Source of the DNA: Tetradesmus obliquus
Lineage: Eukaryota > Chlorophyta > Chlorophyceae > Sphaeropleales > Scenedesmaceae
Reading direction: 5' to 3'
NCBI GenBank assembly: GCA_030272155.1
Contig: CP126196.1
Span: 2,480,001 to 2,544,000, forward strand
DNA length: 64,000 bases
Each line of letters opens with the position of its first letter. Position 1 is the stretch's first letter. A program made the translations under genes and the position numbers. Of the stretch, positions 11,421-23,260 are shown in pieces. The notes under the pieces were generated by a model. The model did not search any database. It saw nothing but the letters and a program-made list of their open reading frames with translations, and was not told the DNA's origin.

Positions 11421-13340
11421 TGTTGCCGGCTGGGGCTCACAAGTAGTGATGCCGCCAGTTAGATGTGAGAGGCAACATACGTACAACATCTGCAGTTGGA
11501 TTATCACCAAATCATTTGCTGCAGATCTGGCTCTAGCGCTAGCTGATCAGCAATAAGAGCAAAGTCACCAACAAGGTTTTGTGTGGTCTGAGCAAACCCT
11601 TACTCAGCAAACCCTTACCCCTAGCAACCTTCTAGTAAAACAGACACACAAGTCCTCTTTACAGTTGCTGAACATGTCACAAAAAGGAGATCCGCACCAA
11701 CACAGTACGTTGCGTCCATCTCCGAGCTATGATAAGCGACCCCTCTCTGCATCAAACAACACGAAGTACAAGCAGCGCTGTGTGCTAGCACACAATGAAT
11801 CCGCGGCACCTGGCAAGGCATGCACCCTCGTTCACTGCCACATTGAAGGCAGCAGGCTAACAGGCCAGCATCAACTGGGGCCTGCAATGCTGCTGATCAG
11901 CAGTTGCAACTTCAACTGCATGAAATGCTGAATGACTGAGCTCAGGCCAAGGCAAGCAACAACGGTCAGTCTGACTGACTGGAGACTCGTCGAATCTGGT
12001 CTAACAAAGCAGCAGACAAGCATGTCCATCCTTGAGCTTTTGCTTAAACAGCAGACAGCTAACAGTACCCTGACACTAGCAATGACCGCTGTACACACGT
12101 GGCTATGCCCTGAACTGAAGGAAGCCTTGTAGGATGCATGCGCATGCAACAAAACAAATGCAAGATCAAAGCAGACAACTTCCCATCTCCTTCTGTAATG
12201 CATGGTACACAATGCATGCACTATATCTGCCGTGTAGGGCGGATGCAACCATGTGACAGGGGTCAACCTGAGTTGGAGAAGCTTGCAGGATGCATGCGCA
12301 TGCAGCAAAACAACCGCAACATCAAAGCAGACTGCTTCCCACCTCCCTCAGGGTGCAAGTTGCAAATGCAAGGTACACAATGCATGCACTGTATGTGCAG
12401 TCTAAGGCTGATGCAACCCCTGTCCTTTAGGTTTGTGCATGTCATTGTGACAATCACCTCCCTTGCAGCCCCACAAAAGAAGCAAGTCCGAGTCTTTGCA
12501 GCGGCTCGCACACAGTGCCACTATATGGTACAGTGACTGAGCTCCTGACATAATGCGAGGAAGGGGGGCATGCATTGGGACACATGGCAACAACAACCAT
12601 GCAGGTAACTGATGCCACAGGACTCTTGGCTGCCAAGAACTGCGCCTGAATGCAATAAACAGCCGCGACACTGCTGCAGTGTCTGCATATGCACCACGCG
12701 ATGGACGCAATGCAGTCAACTGCAGCATCAAACCACTGCTTACTGAACGCTGACAAAGGCCCGTATGAAACAATTAGGCGCTGAATGGAGTCAACCAGAC
12801 AGGTCAGACACACTGCATGAGTAGAACGAAATCTACTTTGCATGTTGTATCCAACAGTGACTCAACCCTATCAGCAGCCGATCCAAGCACAACAGGGCAG
12901 CAGCCGCAAGCAAAGCTGGCCATGCCATGCACCGCATGTGTCTGCGAGCTCTGCAACAGCCCCAAAACAAATTGTACACCCGGTTGACACTTTGCAACGT
13001 AATGCGTGGTGTGACAGCTGCCCTGCACACAGCAGGCAGCGCCAGTATCGTTCCGTCAGGCCTGCTGGTCAGCACCACATCAGCAGAGCACCATACAGGG
13101 ACACCTTGATCCAGCATCCCCTGCAATCTAAAGAATACTTTTTTGTTTGCATCAGAATGCAGCCGGCCCAGGGCACACAAAGCACGCATAAAAGCCATGC
13201 TCTTACTTCAGCTTGCTTCCTGTCTGCTTTGGCTTGAAAACAACTGGGCACTGCTGCTGCCGCTGCTGTTGACACTCAGCACTGTTGCAAACCATACAGG
13301 TGTGCTCCTGTAACATCACACAACACAAAAGCCAGCCAAC
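11421..13340. other. No supported gene; contains a direct repeat of about 155 bp
   Basis: The only clear structure is a degenerate direct duplication. About 12131-12260 (aggatgcatgcgcatgcaac ... gatgcaacc) is repeated at about 12289-12415, both containing ggtacacaatgcatgcact. The block lies downstream of the minus-strand pherophorin-like gene, so it may be that gene's 3' flank. No protein family was recognised on either strand. Confidence 0.45.
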
Positions 13341-13360
13341 AGGCTATGCTGCCTGCTACA

Positions 13361-13470
13361 TGACTGCCAGCATCCTGCGTGCTGCAAGGCGCCGCTTGCC
13401 AGGCCAACCAAAGCCACCAAAAGGCAGAAAGCCGCCGCCACGCACTGCACCAATTCCTGCAGCTGTTGCT
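13361..13470 (-). pseudogene. Duplicate terminal exon of the pherophorin-like gene
   Basis: About 100 bp repeats the end of the true last exon (13605-13720), with a second stop codon beginning near 13361. Both encode the same tail, [20 protein letters not shown] followed by LAARRMLA. The copy even has an acceptor-like agctgcag on its 5' side. Entering it there would need an upstream exon ending in phase 1, while the preceding real exon ends in phase 2, so direct use would break the frame. I read it as a dead or alternative copy made by a tandem duplication of about 250 bp. Confidence 0.7.
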
Positions 13471-13604
13471 GACGCTGCTGTTGAAGTGTTGACCAGGACA
13501 ACTGAAACAAACCACAGAGCTTCAAGTGCGCGTATGTGGCATCGTGTAACATAGCAAGCATGGTACAATCTGACACCCCATTCACCAGACTATCACCTTG
13601 CCTG

Positions 13605-16600
13605 CTACATGTCTGCCAGCATCCTGCGTGCTGCAAGGCGCCGTTTGCCAGGCCAGCCAAAGCCACCAAACGGCAGAAAGCCGCCACCACGCACTGCACC
13701 CTGGCCAGCAGCAGGCGGCGGGCTGCCGTTCTGCTGCTGCTGCTGCCGCCACGTCTCGACTTGCTCTAGGGTGTACTGGCCGTAGGGGGTGGATACTGTT
13801 GCGGGGCTGGGTGAAGGTGACTGCTGCTGCTGCTGCTCTGGTGATGGGGACGGGGAGGGTGAAGGTGATGGCGATGAGGAGAAGACCGGGGAGGGAGATG
13901 GGGAAGGGGATGGCGATGGGGAAGGGCTGCAGAGTTGCAAGGAAGGCGGCAGTACATGCGAAGGTGTCAGTAACATTCGGTTGCTGCCGCTGCTGCGTCT
14001 GGTGATAACTAGTGACGCAGAGCAGCGGGACATGTTCTTGTCTTGGATGTTATTTTGAAAGGGCGGCACGGGGACTGGCCAAACAAAGACGAGCGCCGAC
14101 CCCATGTGATTGTTGAAGATTGAGGGGGAAACGCTGCCAGAAAGTGCAGCGCTCTTGACCTGCCTGCCATGACGTGCAATGTGCAACTTGCAGCAGCATC
14201 TGAGGCGTGCAGTACGCAGGCTACAGCTGCACAGTATGGCCTAATCTAGGCAAGGTTCATGCCCGCCTGCAGGTTAGTATAGGATCTGCAGTGCTGCTGC
14301 GTGCTGGTCGTTGGTGTGGTATACCCACGGTCCATGCATACAACCAGATGCGGGCGCATGTATGTACAAACGAGTGAGGCGGCCGCTGCATGTAGCATAT
14401 CTGAACTGTGCGCGGCATGCGCCTAGGATGTGCAATGCACCTGTAAAATGACAGTTTAGGCATGGTAAATGCACAACTGTGCATTATCACATGTGTTTCA
14501 TGTGCACACGAAACTCGGTACAACAGAATTGGCAGGAATGTTTATGAGCGGGCAAGCTGCGCTACACTGCTGCAGCATGACGAGTGGGGTTCCCCTCCCG
14601 TGCCCATAGAGAGCATTTCACCTGGAGGGTGGTGAGGGGCTGGGGCTGGGGCTAGGTGATGGGCTGGGGCTGGGGTTCGATGTGCTGGCGCTGACCACGA
14701 TAGAATCTGGTGGGGGGCTGGTTGTCAGGGACGCTGTAGGGCTGGGGCTGATCATGAGGGGCTGCTCCATCACAGCTACAGCAGGGCTGGGGCTGGGGCT
14801 GGGGCTGGGGCTGGGGCTGGGTAAAACAGGGCTGGGGCTGGGGCTGAATGGAAAAGGGATGGGGCTGGAGTCAAGTAAAACAGGGCTGGGGCTGGGGCTG
14901 GGGCTGGGGCTGGGGCTGGGGCTGGGGCTGGGGCTAGGGCTGGGGCTGGGGCTGGGGCTGAGCAAAATTGGGCTGGGGCTCAACAGAATTGGGCTGGGGC
15001 TGGGGCTGGGGCTGAGTAGAATGGGGCTAGGGCTGGGCGATGGGCTGGGGCTGGGTATAACATCGACAGGGCTGGGCAAAACAGGGACAGGGCTGGGGCT
15101 GGGGCTGGGCACAACAGCGATAGGGCTCGGCAAAACAGGGATAGGGCTGGGGCTGGGTGAGGGGCTGGGGCTTGCTGCCACAACCACAACAGGGATGGGG
15201 CTTGGGCTGGGGCTGGCGGTATGAGGTGTGGGTGTTGTGTGTGACGGGCGACACAGCGCAAGCAGCGCAGCAGGTGCATGAGCTCTACCTAATGCGAAGG
15301 GTGCTGCACAGCAGTTGTTGCACGGGCTCTACCTCATGCGAAAGGTGCTGGACAGCAGTTGTTGCCGGACATAGGTATGACCACAGTAACGCTTGCAGCG
15401 CTGCTGAAATTCCTCTACGGAATGCCGCAGCATGTTCAGACGCAGCCGCGCGACGGCATGCATACGCGTGTGCAGCAGGGGCATGCATGCGGGGACACGC
15501 AAGCAGCCTGCTAACAAACATGGTTGTTTCCTACAACGATCGTGTTCAAGCACAGGGGTGTGCACCCTGCAAGGTGGCATCCGGTGCTTACGTCAAGCAA
15601 ACAGCCAACGCATTTCCCTGTGCAAGTGGCAAGCACGCTAGTGGCTGTGCCTTGGCATGCAGCAGAAGAGTGCTGCTGGCACAGCTGCTGCACACGTTAC
15701 GTATATATATGTGACAAAACAACAACAAACAAACGTACAAAAGAAACACGTGCTTGTACCTGGGTGATGGCGGTGGCAGTGGTGAAGGGCTGGGCGCCGG
15801 CAGAGGGCTTGGAGAGGGAGATGGGCTTGGCTGTGCAATGGTGGTGGTTTGGGGGACTGTTGCAGCCACCTGCAGCACAACAGAAGCAGCAGCAGCAGCA
15901 GCAGCAGGTACAGCCATGGTGTTTGTCATGCCGTCTCTCAAACCGTGCACATCTTGCAGCCTGCATTTGTGCAGCATGCAGTGGTGCCATCCTGTGACTC
16001 TGCTGTGCCAGCCAAATCCAACAATCTGCTTCCAAACTGCAAATGGTTTGTTGAAGATACATAAGCCACCTAGAAGCGTTCGCACTAGCTCATATTCAGG
16101 GTGGGTGTCACCACACCACACCTGGATGGGAGCATTGGGATTTACCAGGATACCTACAAATGCAAATGGGCTGAAATGCACAAATCCTGCTGACAGCTTG
16201 GACATGGCTCCCATTCAGGGAATGCATCACCACACAGGCTGTAAAACTGCTGTGCCAGCTGGATGCCATCACTTCCAAACTGCAATTGGTATGTTGAAGA
16301 TGCATAAGCCTGCTAGAAGCTTTGACATAGCAGCTCCCATTCAGGGGTGGGTCACCACACCACACCTGGATGGGAGCATTGGGCTGGGGCTGTACCGGGA
16401 TGGGTGCTGCTGCTGCTGGCGGCGGCTGTGTGACGGCTGGGGCTGCAGCTGCCGGCAGCGCTGCTGGTGCTGCTGCTGGCGCTGCTGCTGGCGCTGCTCC
16501 CTTGTCGGTGAGGGTGAAGGTTGTGTAGCCCTCCCTGGCAGGCAAATGGCAACAGTCAAGGTGCGTTTCAATCACAAGCAGCGTTGTGGATAGTTTTGGG

Positions 16601-18456
16601 TGCTTGCAGGGTCCGAGAAATAGCAGGGAAGATGCTTTGCATATGATATGCAGACAGAAGCGTGGTGTAGCCCTCTGTACACCTCCCTGGCAGGCAGCCA
16701 GATGCAGCGCAGCACAGTCACATGCATGTGGGTATATTCAGAATTGTTTCAAGATCAAACTTGTGGACATTCATAGAGTGTGCAAATGTTTGAGGACATA
16801 AGGAAGAGGACGTGCATGCATGAGTGCGCAGCTGCATCGATCTTGCTTTTGCTGCAAAAGTGCTTGTTATGCAGTTGGTAGTGACTGCACGTGAGCTTGG
16901 CGCTCTCACCTGTAATTCAGTGGGCCTGCTGAGCTCTTCAAAAACCTGCAGCAGCAAGGGCAGGCAGGCCCGCACACAACACCAACAGTTCAGTGCCACT
17001 GTTCGGAACCATGCTGCACTGATGTACAGCGCCATTTAATGCACATTGCAGGAGTAGCGGCATCTCCAGCCCGATCTGCAGCAACAGCAGGCACTTGGCT
17101 GACAGGCAGCTGCTGAAGTTTGCCAAAGTCCAACAGAAGCAGCGCTTGCAGCGTACCGCGCATCCATCGTTGCTCAGCCGCAATGCAGCTTGTGGTCTCA
17201 GGGGAACCAGGGAATGACTTGCAGCTGACATGCTTTCAGGCAGCCCCTCTGCTCAGCTTGCTGCCCTTGTCAAAACAGATGACGAACGCAACACGTGGCA
17301 GCGCTGCTGAAGCAGTGACAGGTGTTGTGCATGCAGCCCTGGAATATCTGCCAGCCTCACCCGCAGCTGTTGTCGTAAGTGAACGCCACACAGGAGGGGT
17401 TGCTCCTGCAAGCAGCAGCAGGGCGGGCAGATGCATCAGCATGGCGGCCGTGCTTCAGACCTGCTCAGGGAATCCTTCTGTCAACATGCAGGCAGCCGGT
17501 CGCGTCTTGTTGCGCAGCTGCATGTGGGCTAGGTTGGTAATGCATGCAATGCATGTGCAGACCCCACGTGGCCGGTCCCGTCCACGGCAGTACCAACACA
17601 ATCAATCAATCAATCTGCAACCTTGCGCTGTACACGTTACAGCATTGTGAGGATACAAATAAACCTCACCTGCAGCTCGCTTCTATGCTGCCGATGTCGC
17701 CGCAGGTCCTGCACCTGGCCCCGCCCTGCCCACAGTCGATGTCGCTGCAAGCATACAACATCATTGCGCAGCAACGCACATCCTCGATGCCTCAGACATG
17801 TTGTGCGGACTGCAGATGCTCTTGTGTCTTATGTGTGCCGCGGTGGCATGCATTTGCGTTTGCTCCAGCAGCAGCAGCACGACATGCGTGCCCAGCAAGA
17901 GATTTGATGTAAACAGGCTTTAGCACTCCGTGTGGATTCCAGATATGTCCAGCTGTACGCTGAACGCTGCATTTGTGCAGGGTCCGCCGGCATTAAACAG
18001 CTGAGTGACAAGAACATCCAAACAGTACCTCAGGCCTGCTGTGACTACCAGGCACTAGCTGCTGCTGCTGCTGCCGCTGCTGCACTCACCTGCCGGTGAT
18101 GTCCCTTCTGGAGCTGCTCAGCAACTCTGCAAATTTGCATAAAATCTGTCTGGTTTAGCGACAGACAGAGCAATGGCGCAGCTGGTGCTGTCAGGTGGTG
18201 CACACAATGTGGGGTTGCTGTGCTGCTTGTGCTCCTGGCAAACCTCGGCAAGCATTTGCATACCCAACACCAGCCAAGACACGCATAATTCGCTGCCAAC
18301 GCCACATACACATGTGTTGGATCTTATACGTTCAGCTGCTGACGCACGTGAGGAGGCTTGGTGCAGCATGGACAAACCCACAATGGCAAGCAGGCACAGC
18401 AGCCTAGCAGATGGCCTGCGTCGCCAGTCCTTGCGATCGTGTTGCCAATTACGCAT
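13605..18456 (-). CDS. Secreted pherophorin-like Ser-Pro-rich cell-wall glycoprotein
   Basis: ATG is at 18456. The N-terminus is basic and then hydrophobic ([19 protein letters not shown]), a signal peptide, and exon 1 ends at 18330 before gtataag. A junction between 18330 and 18145 is unresolved. From there exons 18145-18090, 18054-17927, 17744-17670, 17405-17361, 16534-16366, 15869-15760, 15212-14622 and 13926-13605 join in phase to stop TAG 13605-13607. The N-terminal domain is Cys-rich: [54 protein letters not shown]. This spacing resembles the pherophorin domain of volvocine algae (family resemblance, not a search). An Ala/Pro linker follows, then about 230 residues of (Ser-Pro)n, a rod expected to be hydroxylated and glycosylated, then a poly-Gln patch and a basic tail. 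It is probably an extracellular-matrix or wall component. The Ser-Pro exons all meet inside an AG|C serine codon. Confidence 0.8.
16030..16365 (-). repeat. Intronic copies of the end of exon 16534-16366
   Basis: The intron downstream of exon 16534-16366 carries degenerate copies of the exon end and donor. The segment giving NAPIQ followed by gtgtggtgtgg recurs at about 16110-16130, 245 bp away, and intermediate copies of the flanking sequence (ttgaagatgcataagcc, gctcccattcaggg) recur at roughly 120-bp spacing. At about 16664-16686 there is also a copy of the exon's start, again next to an acceptor-like gcctgccag. Confidence 0.75.
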
Positions 18457-19169
18457 GTTAAACACTGTTCCAATGGTCAGAAAAGTAGTTCAGAGCTGCT
18501 TGCGGCCTCCTCAAGGCAAATAGCCAGTGGACGTCCACTCGACGACACGCTGATCCTTTTCACAAGTGGAGGCTCGAGAGTCGCGACCACAGACTCTTGC
18601 AAACATTTTAATGGTTTTCTTAAAAAACCACACTGACACCTTGATCTGAGGCGTTGGGGTGTGTGAGCTTCGGCGAGGGTATGCTGTGCCACTGTGTGAC
18701 GCTGTCCTTGACCTTTTCTAGCGGAACCTTGGAACATCTTCTTTACACAGTACAATAAACGGCAACTTACGCCGTATGTTTTGCAGTCAACGGGGCTACA
18801 TTGCCAGTGGTGCATGACCTTCTGTCGGATGTTCAGTAACGGTAAACATTGGATGAGCGCTGCTCTCGAGCGCGGTTGCAGCTCCATTTACTGAAACAGG
18901 CAGCTATACTATGAAACCAGCCGTCACTCATTAGTAAAAGATTTACATGCCAGTGAAGCAGCAGACCTGCACTTGCTGCACTCAACCTCTGGTAAGCACG
19001 TTTTGTGCTGCAGGGATCATGAGGACTGACAGGTGTTAGTTTGACTAGGCTGTTGTCATCAGGGTTCAAGTGCACGGTAGTGTGATTTCGCTCTATCAAA
19101 GCAGATACAGCTTGGCTTGAATGCCAGCTGTTTGATTGCACGGGAGCAACGTTTGTGCATGCGCGTTTG
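18457..19169. other. Upstream flank of the pherophorin-like gene; decayed retroelement 5' part
   Basis: No intact gene. Just before 19200 the forward frame reads LRSELLWWLNVAPSLNG, the stretch that normally precedes RNase H in DIRS-type elements, with an in-frame stop a few codons upstream. No reverse-transcriptase core motif was found further upstream, so that domain is deleted or unrecognisable. The promoter of the minus-strand gene starting at 18456 should also lie here. Confidence 0.45.
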
Positions 19170-19200
19170 AAGATGGCTGCGCTCTGAGCTACTGTGGTGG

Positions 19201-19845
19201 TTGAATGTGGCGCCATCACTGAATGGCAAACATCAGATCTTGCCGGCTATGCCTGTGAAGTGGGCGCAGTTTCAGACGGATGCGTCTTTGACAGGTGCAG
19301 GCGGTGAGCCATGTGTGGGCATTTGGCTGCAGGGTGTGTACAACTCATTGTCGTACACGCAGCTCTGCAGTTGCTTTGCTGATGTACCAGAGAAGACTGC
19401 GCATATCTCTGTGTGGGAAATGTATGCGGTGGTGGTGTGTGTGCATTTGTATGGAGATTACATGGCGGGCCGCTACTGGCGGGTGCGGACGGATAATAGC
19501 CAGGTGGTGGCATGGTTCATGAAAGGTGATGCGCCGCCTCACCTAGTGTCTTTGTGGCTGAAGGAGATGGCCACACTGTCCGTGCAGCTCAGGTTCCGTA
19601 TCGGGGCGAAGCACATCCCTGCTGCTGCCGACTGTATGGCAGACGCGTTGAGTCGATGTGCTTGGAGTGTGGTGCATACGCTACTGCAGCGCTGGGTTGT
19701 TTCACAGTCAGAAATTTGGCTGCTGGTACCTGACGCTGTTGCGCCTCCTTTGACCTACAGGGGCGGAGTGCTTCCCGCTGGGAGTGGCGGCGACACAGCC
19801 GAGGCTGGCGCTGCATCAGGAGGCGCTGGGCTATTTGAAGCCTGA
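19201..19845 (+). CDS. RNase H domain of the DIRS-like element (fragment)
   Basis: The frame holds the acidic residues expected of RNase H in order: FQTDASLTGAGG (first Asp), ISVWEMYAVV (Glu), VRTDNSQVVAWF (second Asp) and IPAAADCMADALSR (last Asp). This closely matches the RT-linked RNase H of DIRS and related elements, which degrades RNA in the RNA-DNA hybrid. The frame stays open to TGA at 19843-19845 and overlaps the next reading frame by roughly 90 bases, as is usual in this group. The part upstream of 19201 contains stops, so the polyprotein is truncated. Confidence 0.85.
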   Translation: MNVAPSLNGKHQILPAMPVKWAQFQTDASLTGAGGEPCVGIWLQGVYNSLSYTQLCSCFADVPEKTAHISVWEMYAVVVCVHLYGDYMAGRYWRVRTDNSQVVAWFMKGDAPPHLVSLWLKEMATLSVQLRFRIGAKHIPAAADCMADALSRCAWSVVHTLLQRWVVSQSEIWLLVPDAVAPPLTYRGGVLPAGSGGDTAEAGAASGGAGLFEA

Positions 19846-20793
19846 CGTGGCTGACTCCACTCTGGGGCAGTATCAGCAGTCGCTAAAGTATGTGGTGCGC
19901 GCGCTGCTGCTGCTGGGTTTGCTGCCGATGCTGTGGGCCCCGCAGGAGCTGGTAGTGTGTTGGGTAGTGGCGTTTTTTTGCGCGGTCCGCGTCTTACAAG
20001 TTCATTGTGAACTACTTGAAGGCTTGGAAATACTTCCTGGGCGTGCATGGCTGGGATGTGAGTGTGCGGCAAGGTTGGCAGCTGCTGCCAAGGCTGTTGA
20101 GGGGGGTGAAGCGTGTGAATGGCGATGTGGCAAAGCCCAAGCTGCCCATCACCCCGGCCCTGTTACTCAAGTTTGTGCGGGCGCTGCCGCTGGGCGGCCC
20201 TGCACTTGCTCTGTGGGCAGCAATACTGGTGGGATTCTTTGGCTTTCTCCGCAAAGGGCATTTGTGTGTGGACGGTGTTGGGCTTGGCCCTGTGTCTATG
20301 GCAGTGCTGCGGCGCAAAAAAATTTGTGTTTGACCATGCGGCTTACTGTGTGCATATTACAGTTACCATGTCAAAGACCAACCAGTTTCGGCAGCGGCAG
20401 CAGGTCATCACCATTCAAGGGGTGAAGGGACACGTTTTGGACCCATACGCCTGGCTGTTCACGTTGCATCCTGCGGATGGGGATGCACCGGCGTTTGCTC
20501 ATGTGCAGGGTGGTGTGTATGTGCCCCTGACATACTCTCGTCTGCTGGTGGGTCTGAAGGATTTGATTAAGGCGTGTGGCCTGGACCCCTCTGCATATGG
20601 TGGGCACTCGCTGCGGCGAGGCGGCGCCACGTGGGCCTTTCAATGCGGGGTGCATCCGCTGTTCATTCGCATACAAGGTGACTGGCAGTCTGACACGTGG
20701 CTGCTGTATGTCGGCATGTCGGCAGCGCAGAAGTGTGCTGTCACGCGCATGATGCAGGAGAAGATCGCAAGCCTGCCTGGTGCAGCAATTTGA
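19758..20793 (+). pseudogene. Tyrosine recombinase of the DIRS-like element, two frame breaks
   Basis: The N-terminal part (LKPDVADSTLGQYQQSLKYV) resembles the core-binding domain of phage-integrase-type recombinases. The catalytic part contains GGHSLRRGGATWAFQCGV (the H-x-x-R box), HPLFIRIQGDWQSD and the nucleophile context WLLYVGMS, ending at TGA 20791-20793. The reading shifts frame at 19973-19979 (seven T) and again at 20316-20322 (seven A). In both places the protein continues one base out of step, and one base fewer in the run would keep a single frame. These may be true mutations or sequencing length errors. The enzyme would integrate the circular cDNA. Confidence 0.85.
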
Positions 20794-22330
20794 GTGAGGT
20801 GGGGAGTGGGTTGGGATGTGTGCTGTGTGCTGCTCAGCTGAGAATGCTGAGCTGTCACTGCTCTGGCGGCTGCTGTGTGCGCGGCACACGCGTAGCCTGC
20901 CCGCTTCTGGCCCAACCTCACTCATTGCTGGCATGTCTGTTGTTATGTTAAGTCAAGACGGGGATATTGTAACACACCTAAGGCAATAATGATCCTTTCA
21001 ACACATCGTGCTCATCAGTAGATGCACCTATCACTGCTAGTACTGGAGTGGCGTCCGTGCTTGGCATGAAGATGAGCTAAGAACTTACCATGCTATATAA
21101 AGAAAGTTGCCGAATTGCATTCATTACAAGCATGCTACCGTCCCGTGACCAGCACCCAGGCCAGCACCATAGCAGCCCTATAGTTGCTGCACCGGCTTAT
21201 CTAGCATGTGGCGCCATCCTTAAACAACGACTGTGTGCTGTCATCATGCAGCCACTACATATTGACACCACCCGTGATGGGCAACAGATGGCGGTACAGG
21301 CAGTGTTACTGTCGTTACACGGTGTAACATCCAAAGGTGACAGAAAGGAGGCTCCAGTAGCCCCTACAACGCTGAACCACAAAACCCATGGCCAGCAGAG
21401 ACTCTGATGCACCAGATAGCCACTGACAGCAACAGCAGCATGGTGCCATATGCATACATCAGGCTCCCCCACGCGAACCATCAACATGCACTATGATACA
21501 CAGCAATCAATCTGCTGCAGGCATGCATGTTATTCAGCACTTGGCGTGGCTACAGACACGTGCAGAGATGCAGAAGCCGTCGGCAGCCAGAAACAGAAGC
21601 TGCAGCAAAGCATGGCGCACGAAAAGCGCAACAAGTCGCAGTGCAAGGCAGCTACGTCACAGTTGCTGCCGCAAAGCCACGAACAAACCATGGGAGTGCG
21701 TCATAACGCTGCAGAACATCAAGCAGCACATCATGCAGCACATCATCCAGCATACAGGGTTGGTATGGCATATGGCAATGCCCCCATGAAGGTTAGCAGC
21801 TGCATGATACAAACTGACTGCAGCAGCCAGCAGCAGTAGCTGCCCCTGCGAGGCATAAGGCCTACACTGCAGAGGTGCAGCACTGCTATTTTCAAATGCA
21901 TTTTGTGCAGCAGAGGAGCACGCCTGCACGCATGCAGCTTGCTACAGCATCAACCCTTCCAACTGCATGCACGATGCAGCAGCCAATCAGCTGTCCCTTG
22001 ATAAGGTGCAGACTGTCTAACACGCCACACTTCCCAAGTACCACCCACTCCTTCCAGACCAAACTCAACCACCACCAGAGATGACTGCAAACCATCACCA
22101 TTCATCCTTACACACCTGCACCTTTTGCACCAAGCATACTCAGCACCCAAAGCCCCTGCGCTAGCAATGCACAGTGTGTATCAGCACAGATTTGGTCGAC
22201 TATCCCAAAACCTGCAGCCACCGTCGCTGCAGCCGACGCTGCACGCATGCTAACCAGCAGCTGCTCAACAAAGTGCTCAGAGCTGCTCAACAGATGTGTG
22301 CTGCACGCTGTAGCGCTGGGCTCGTACAAG
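20794..22330. other. Intergenic, no gene seen
   Basis: No frame here shows family similarity or convincing splice sites. It separates the retroelement from the 3' end of the SR-rich gene on the minus strand. Confidence 0.45.
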
Positions 22331-23260
22331 GTGTGCAGGTGCTTGCTGGCAAAGCTATCCACCAGCGCTGCGCGAGTATGTAGGGTGGGGCTCAGATAAC
22401 GCGGCCCAGGATCAGATGTGCAACACCACGCACCACACTGCAATCACTCAGGCGCACAATGCGGCTGTGTGTGCACCACACTGCACAGCGCCGGGCGTGT
22501 CAAGTGTGTGTGCTCAGGTGTGCGCGTACTTGCTGACGTAGCTGTCGACAAGTGCTCTGATCTTCACGCGGCGCGGCTCGTTCAGGTACGCTGCGGCGCC
22601 CTCGGCAGAGTCGGGAGGCGCGTCAGGCGCCCCGGGTGGCGGAATGCCCCCGAGGACCTTGTCGGTCGCCTTTTTGGCAACTGCCTTGAACGCCTGCGGT
22701 GTCACAACAAGGGTGCAAGAAAACACGACAGCACAGGGATAGCTGTCAGAGTCAGGAGTGTCAATTGGTTTGGGTGAGCTGCTGGTGGCGGTATGCCCCG
22801 AGCACGTTGTCTGTGGCCTTCTTGGCGACAGCCTTGAACGCCTGCAGGGTAGATAGAACGGCACAAGAGAAAGCAATAGCGCATGCAGGTAGTGTTCAGA
22901 TCAATGCAGGCTAATCTGGCTGTAGTGCGCGTGGCGGTATGCCCTCGAAGACCTTGTCGGTGGCCTTCTTCTTTTGGTGGTTACCAAGGGGGACCCATCT
23001 CACTGACTGGTCACAAACGTCATCTAGGCAAGCCTAATTGACGAGAACCTGGAGGCACTCAGTGCCGGCGGCCTTCTTGGCGACTGCCTTGAACGCCTGC
23101 AGGAATGAGGCAGGGCACACAACAACATGCGATGTCAAGATGAGGCCAGCTGATTTAGATGTGCTGCTGCTGGCAGCAGACTCCCAAGCCCCTTGCTGGT
23201 TGCCTTCTTTGCGACGGCCTTGGATGCCTGCAGGGTAAAGATTACTGCAAAGAGAAGGCA
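22331..23260 (-). repeat. Array of partial SRI exon copies in and beyond the last intron
   Basis: The last intron (22694-23334) and the region after the stop hold degenerate copies of the final exon. The real exon starts at 22693. Copies of its first part, each preceded by ctgcag, start at 22841 (AFKAVAKKATDNVLGAY), 23096 (AFKAVAKKAAG, then a stop) and 23227 (ASKAVAKKATSKGLG); a fragment without the start lies at 22931-22970. A copy of the exon's end (ALVDSFASKHLHT against ALVDSYVSKYAHT) lies at about 22331-22378. Only the exon at 22693-22514 encodes the complete third helix. Confidence 0.88.

Larger units (their letters stand above)
19170..20793 (+). mobile_element. DIRS-like tyrosine-recombinase retrotransposon remnant
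   Basis: An RNase H domain is followed by a tyrosine recombinase in an overlapping, shifted frame, the gene order of DIRS/Ngaro-type retrotransposons, which are known from volvocine algae. The reverse transcriptase, gag and any methyltransferase domain were not found. Neither split direct repeats nor inverted termini could be recognised by eye. Two single-base frame breaks interrupt the recombinase. The element is oriented against the flanking minus-strand genes and sits upstream of the pherophorin-like gene. Confidence 0.85.

Noticed and set aside
14618..15187. Separate intronless Ser-Pro protein on the minus strand
   Set aside because: It starts without ATG, and both ends match splice sites in phase with neighbouring exons of the same gene.
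16910..16945. Minus-strand exon candidate encoding [12 protein letters not shown] between ctgcag and gtgaga
   Set aside because: It is a phase-0 exon, but the flanking exons of the pherophorin-like gene need a phase-2 partner, so including it would break the frame.
17040..17371. A plus-strand pair of exons ([20 protein letters not shown], then [20 protein letters not shown]) with good acceptor and gtaagt donor
   Set aside because: The minus-strand reading of the overlapping part ([13 protein letters not shown]) joins in phase with Cys-rich exons of the pherophorin-like gene on both sides, which explains the region better.
19973..20322. Programmed ribosomal frameshifting at the T7 and A7 runs
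   Set aside because: Both sites would need skipping of one base, not the common minus-one slip, and no downstream structure is obvious. Sequencing error or mutation is simpler.
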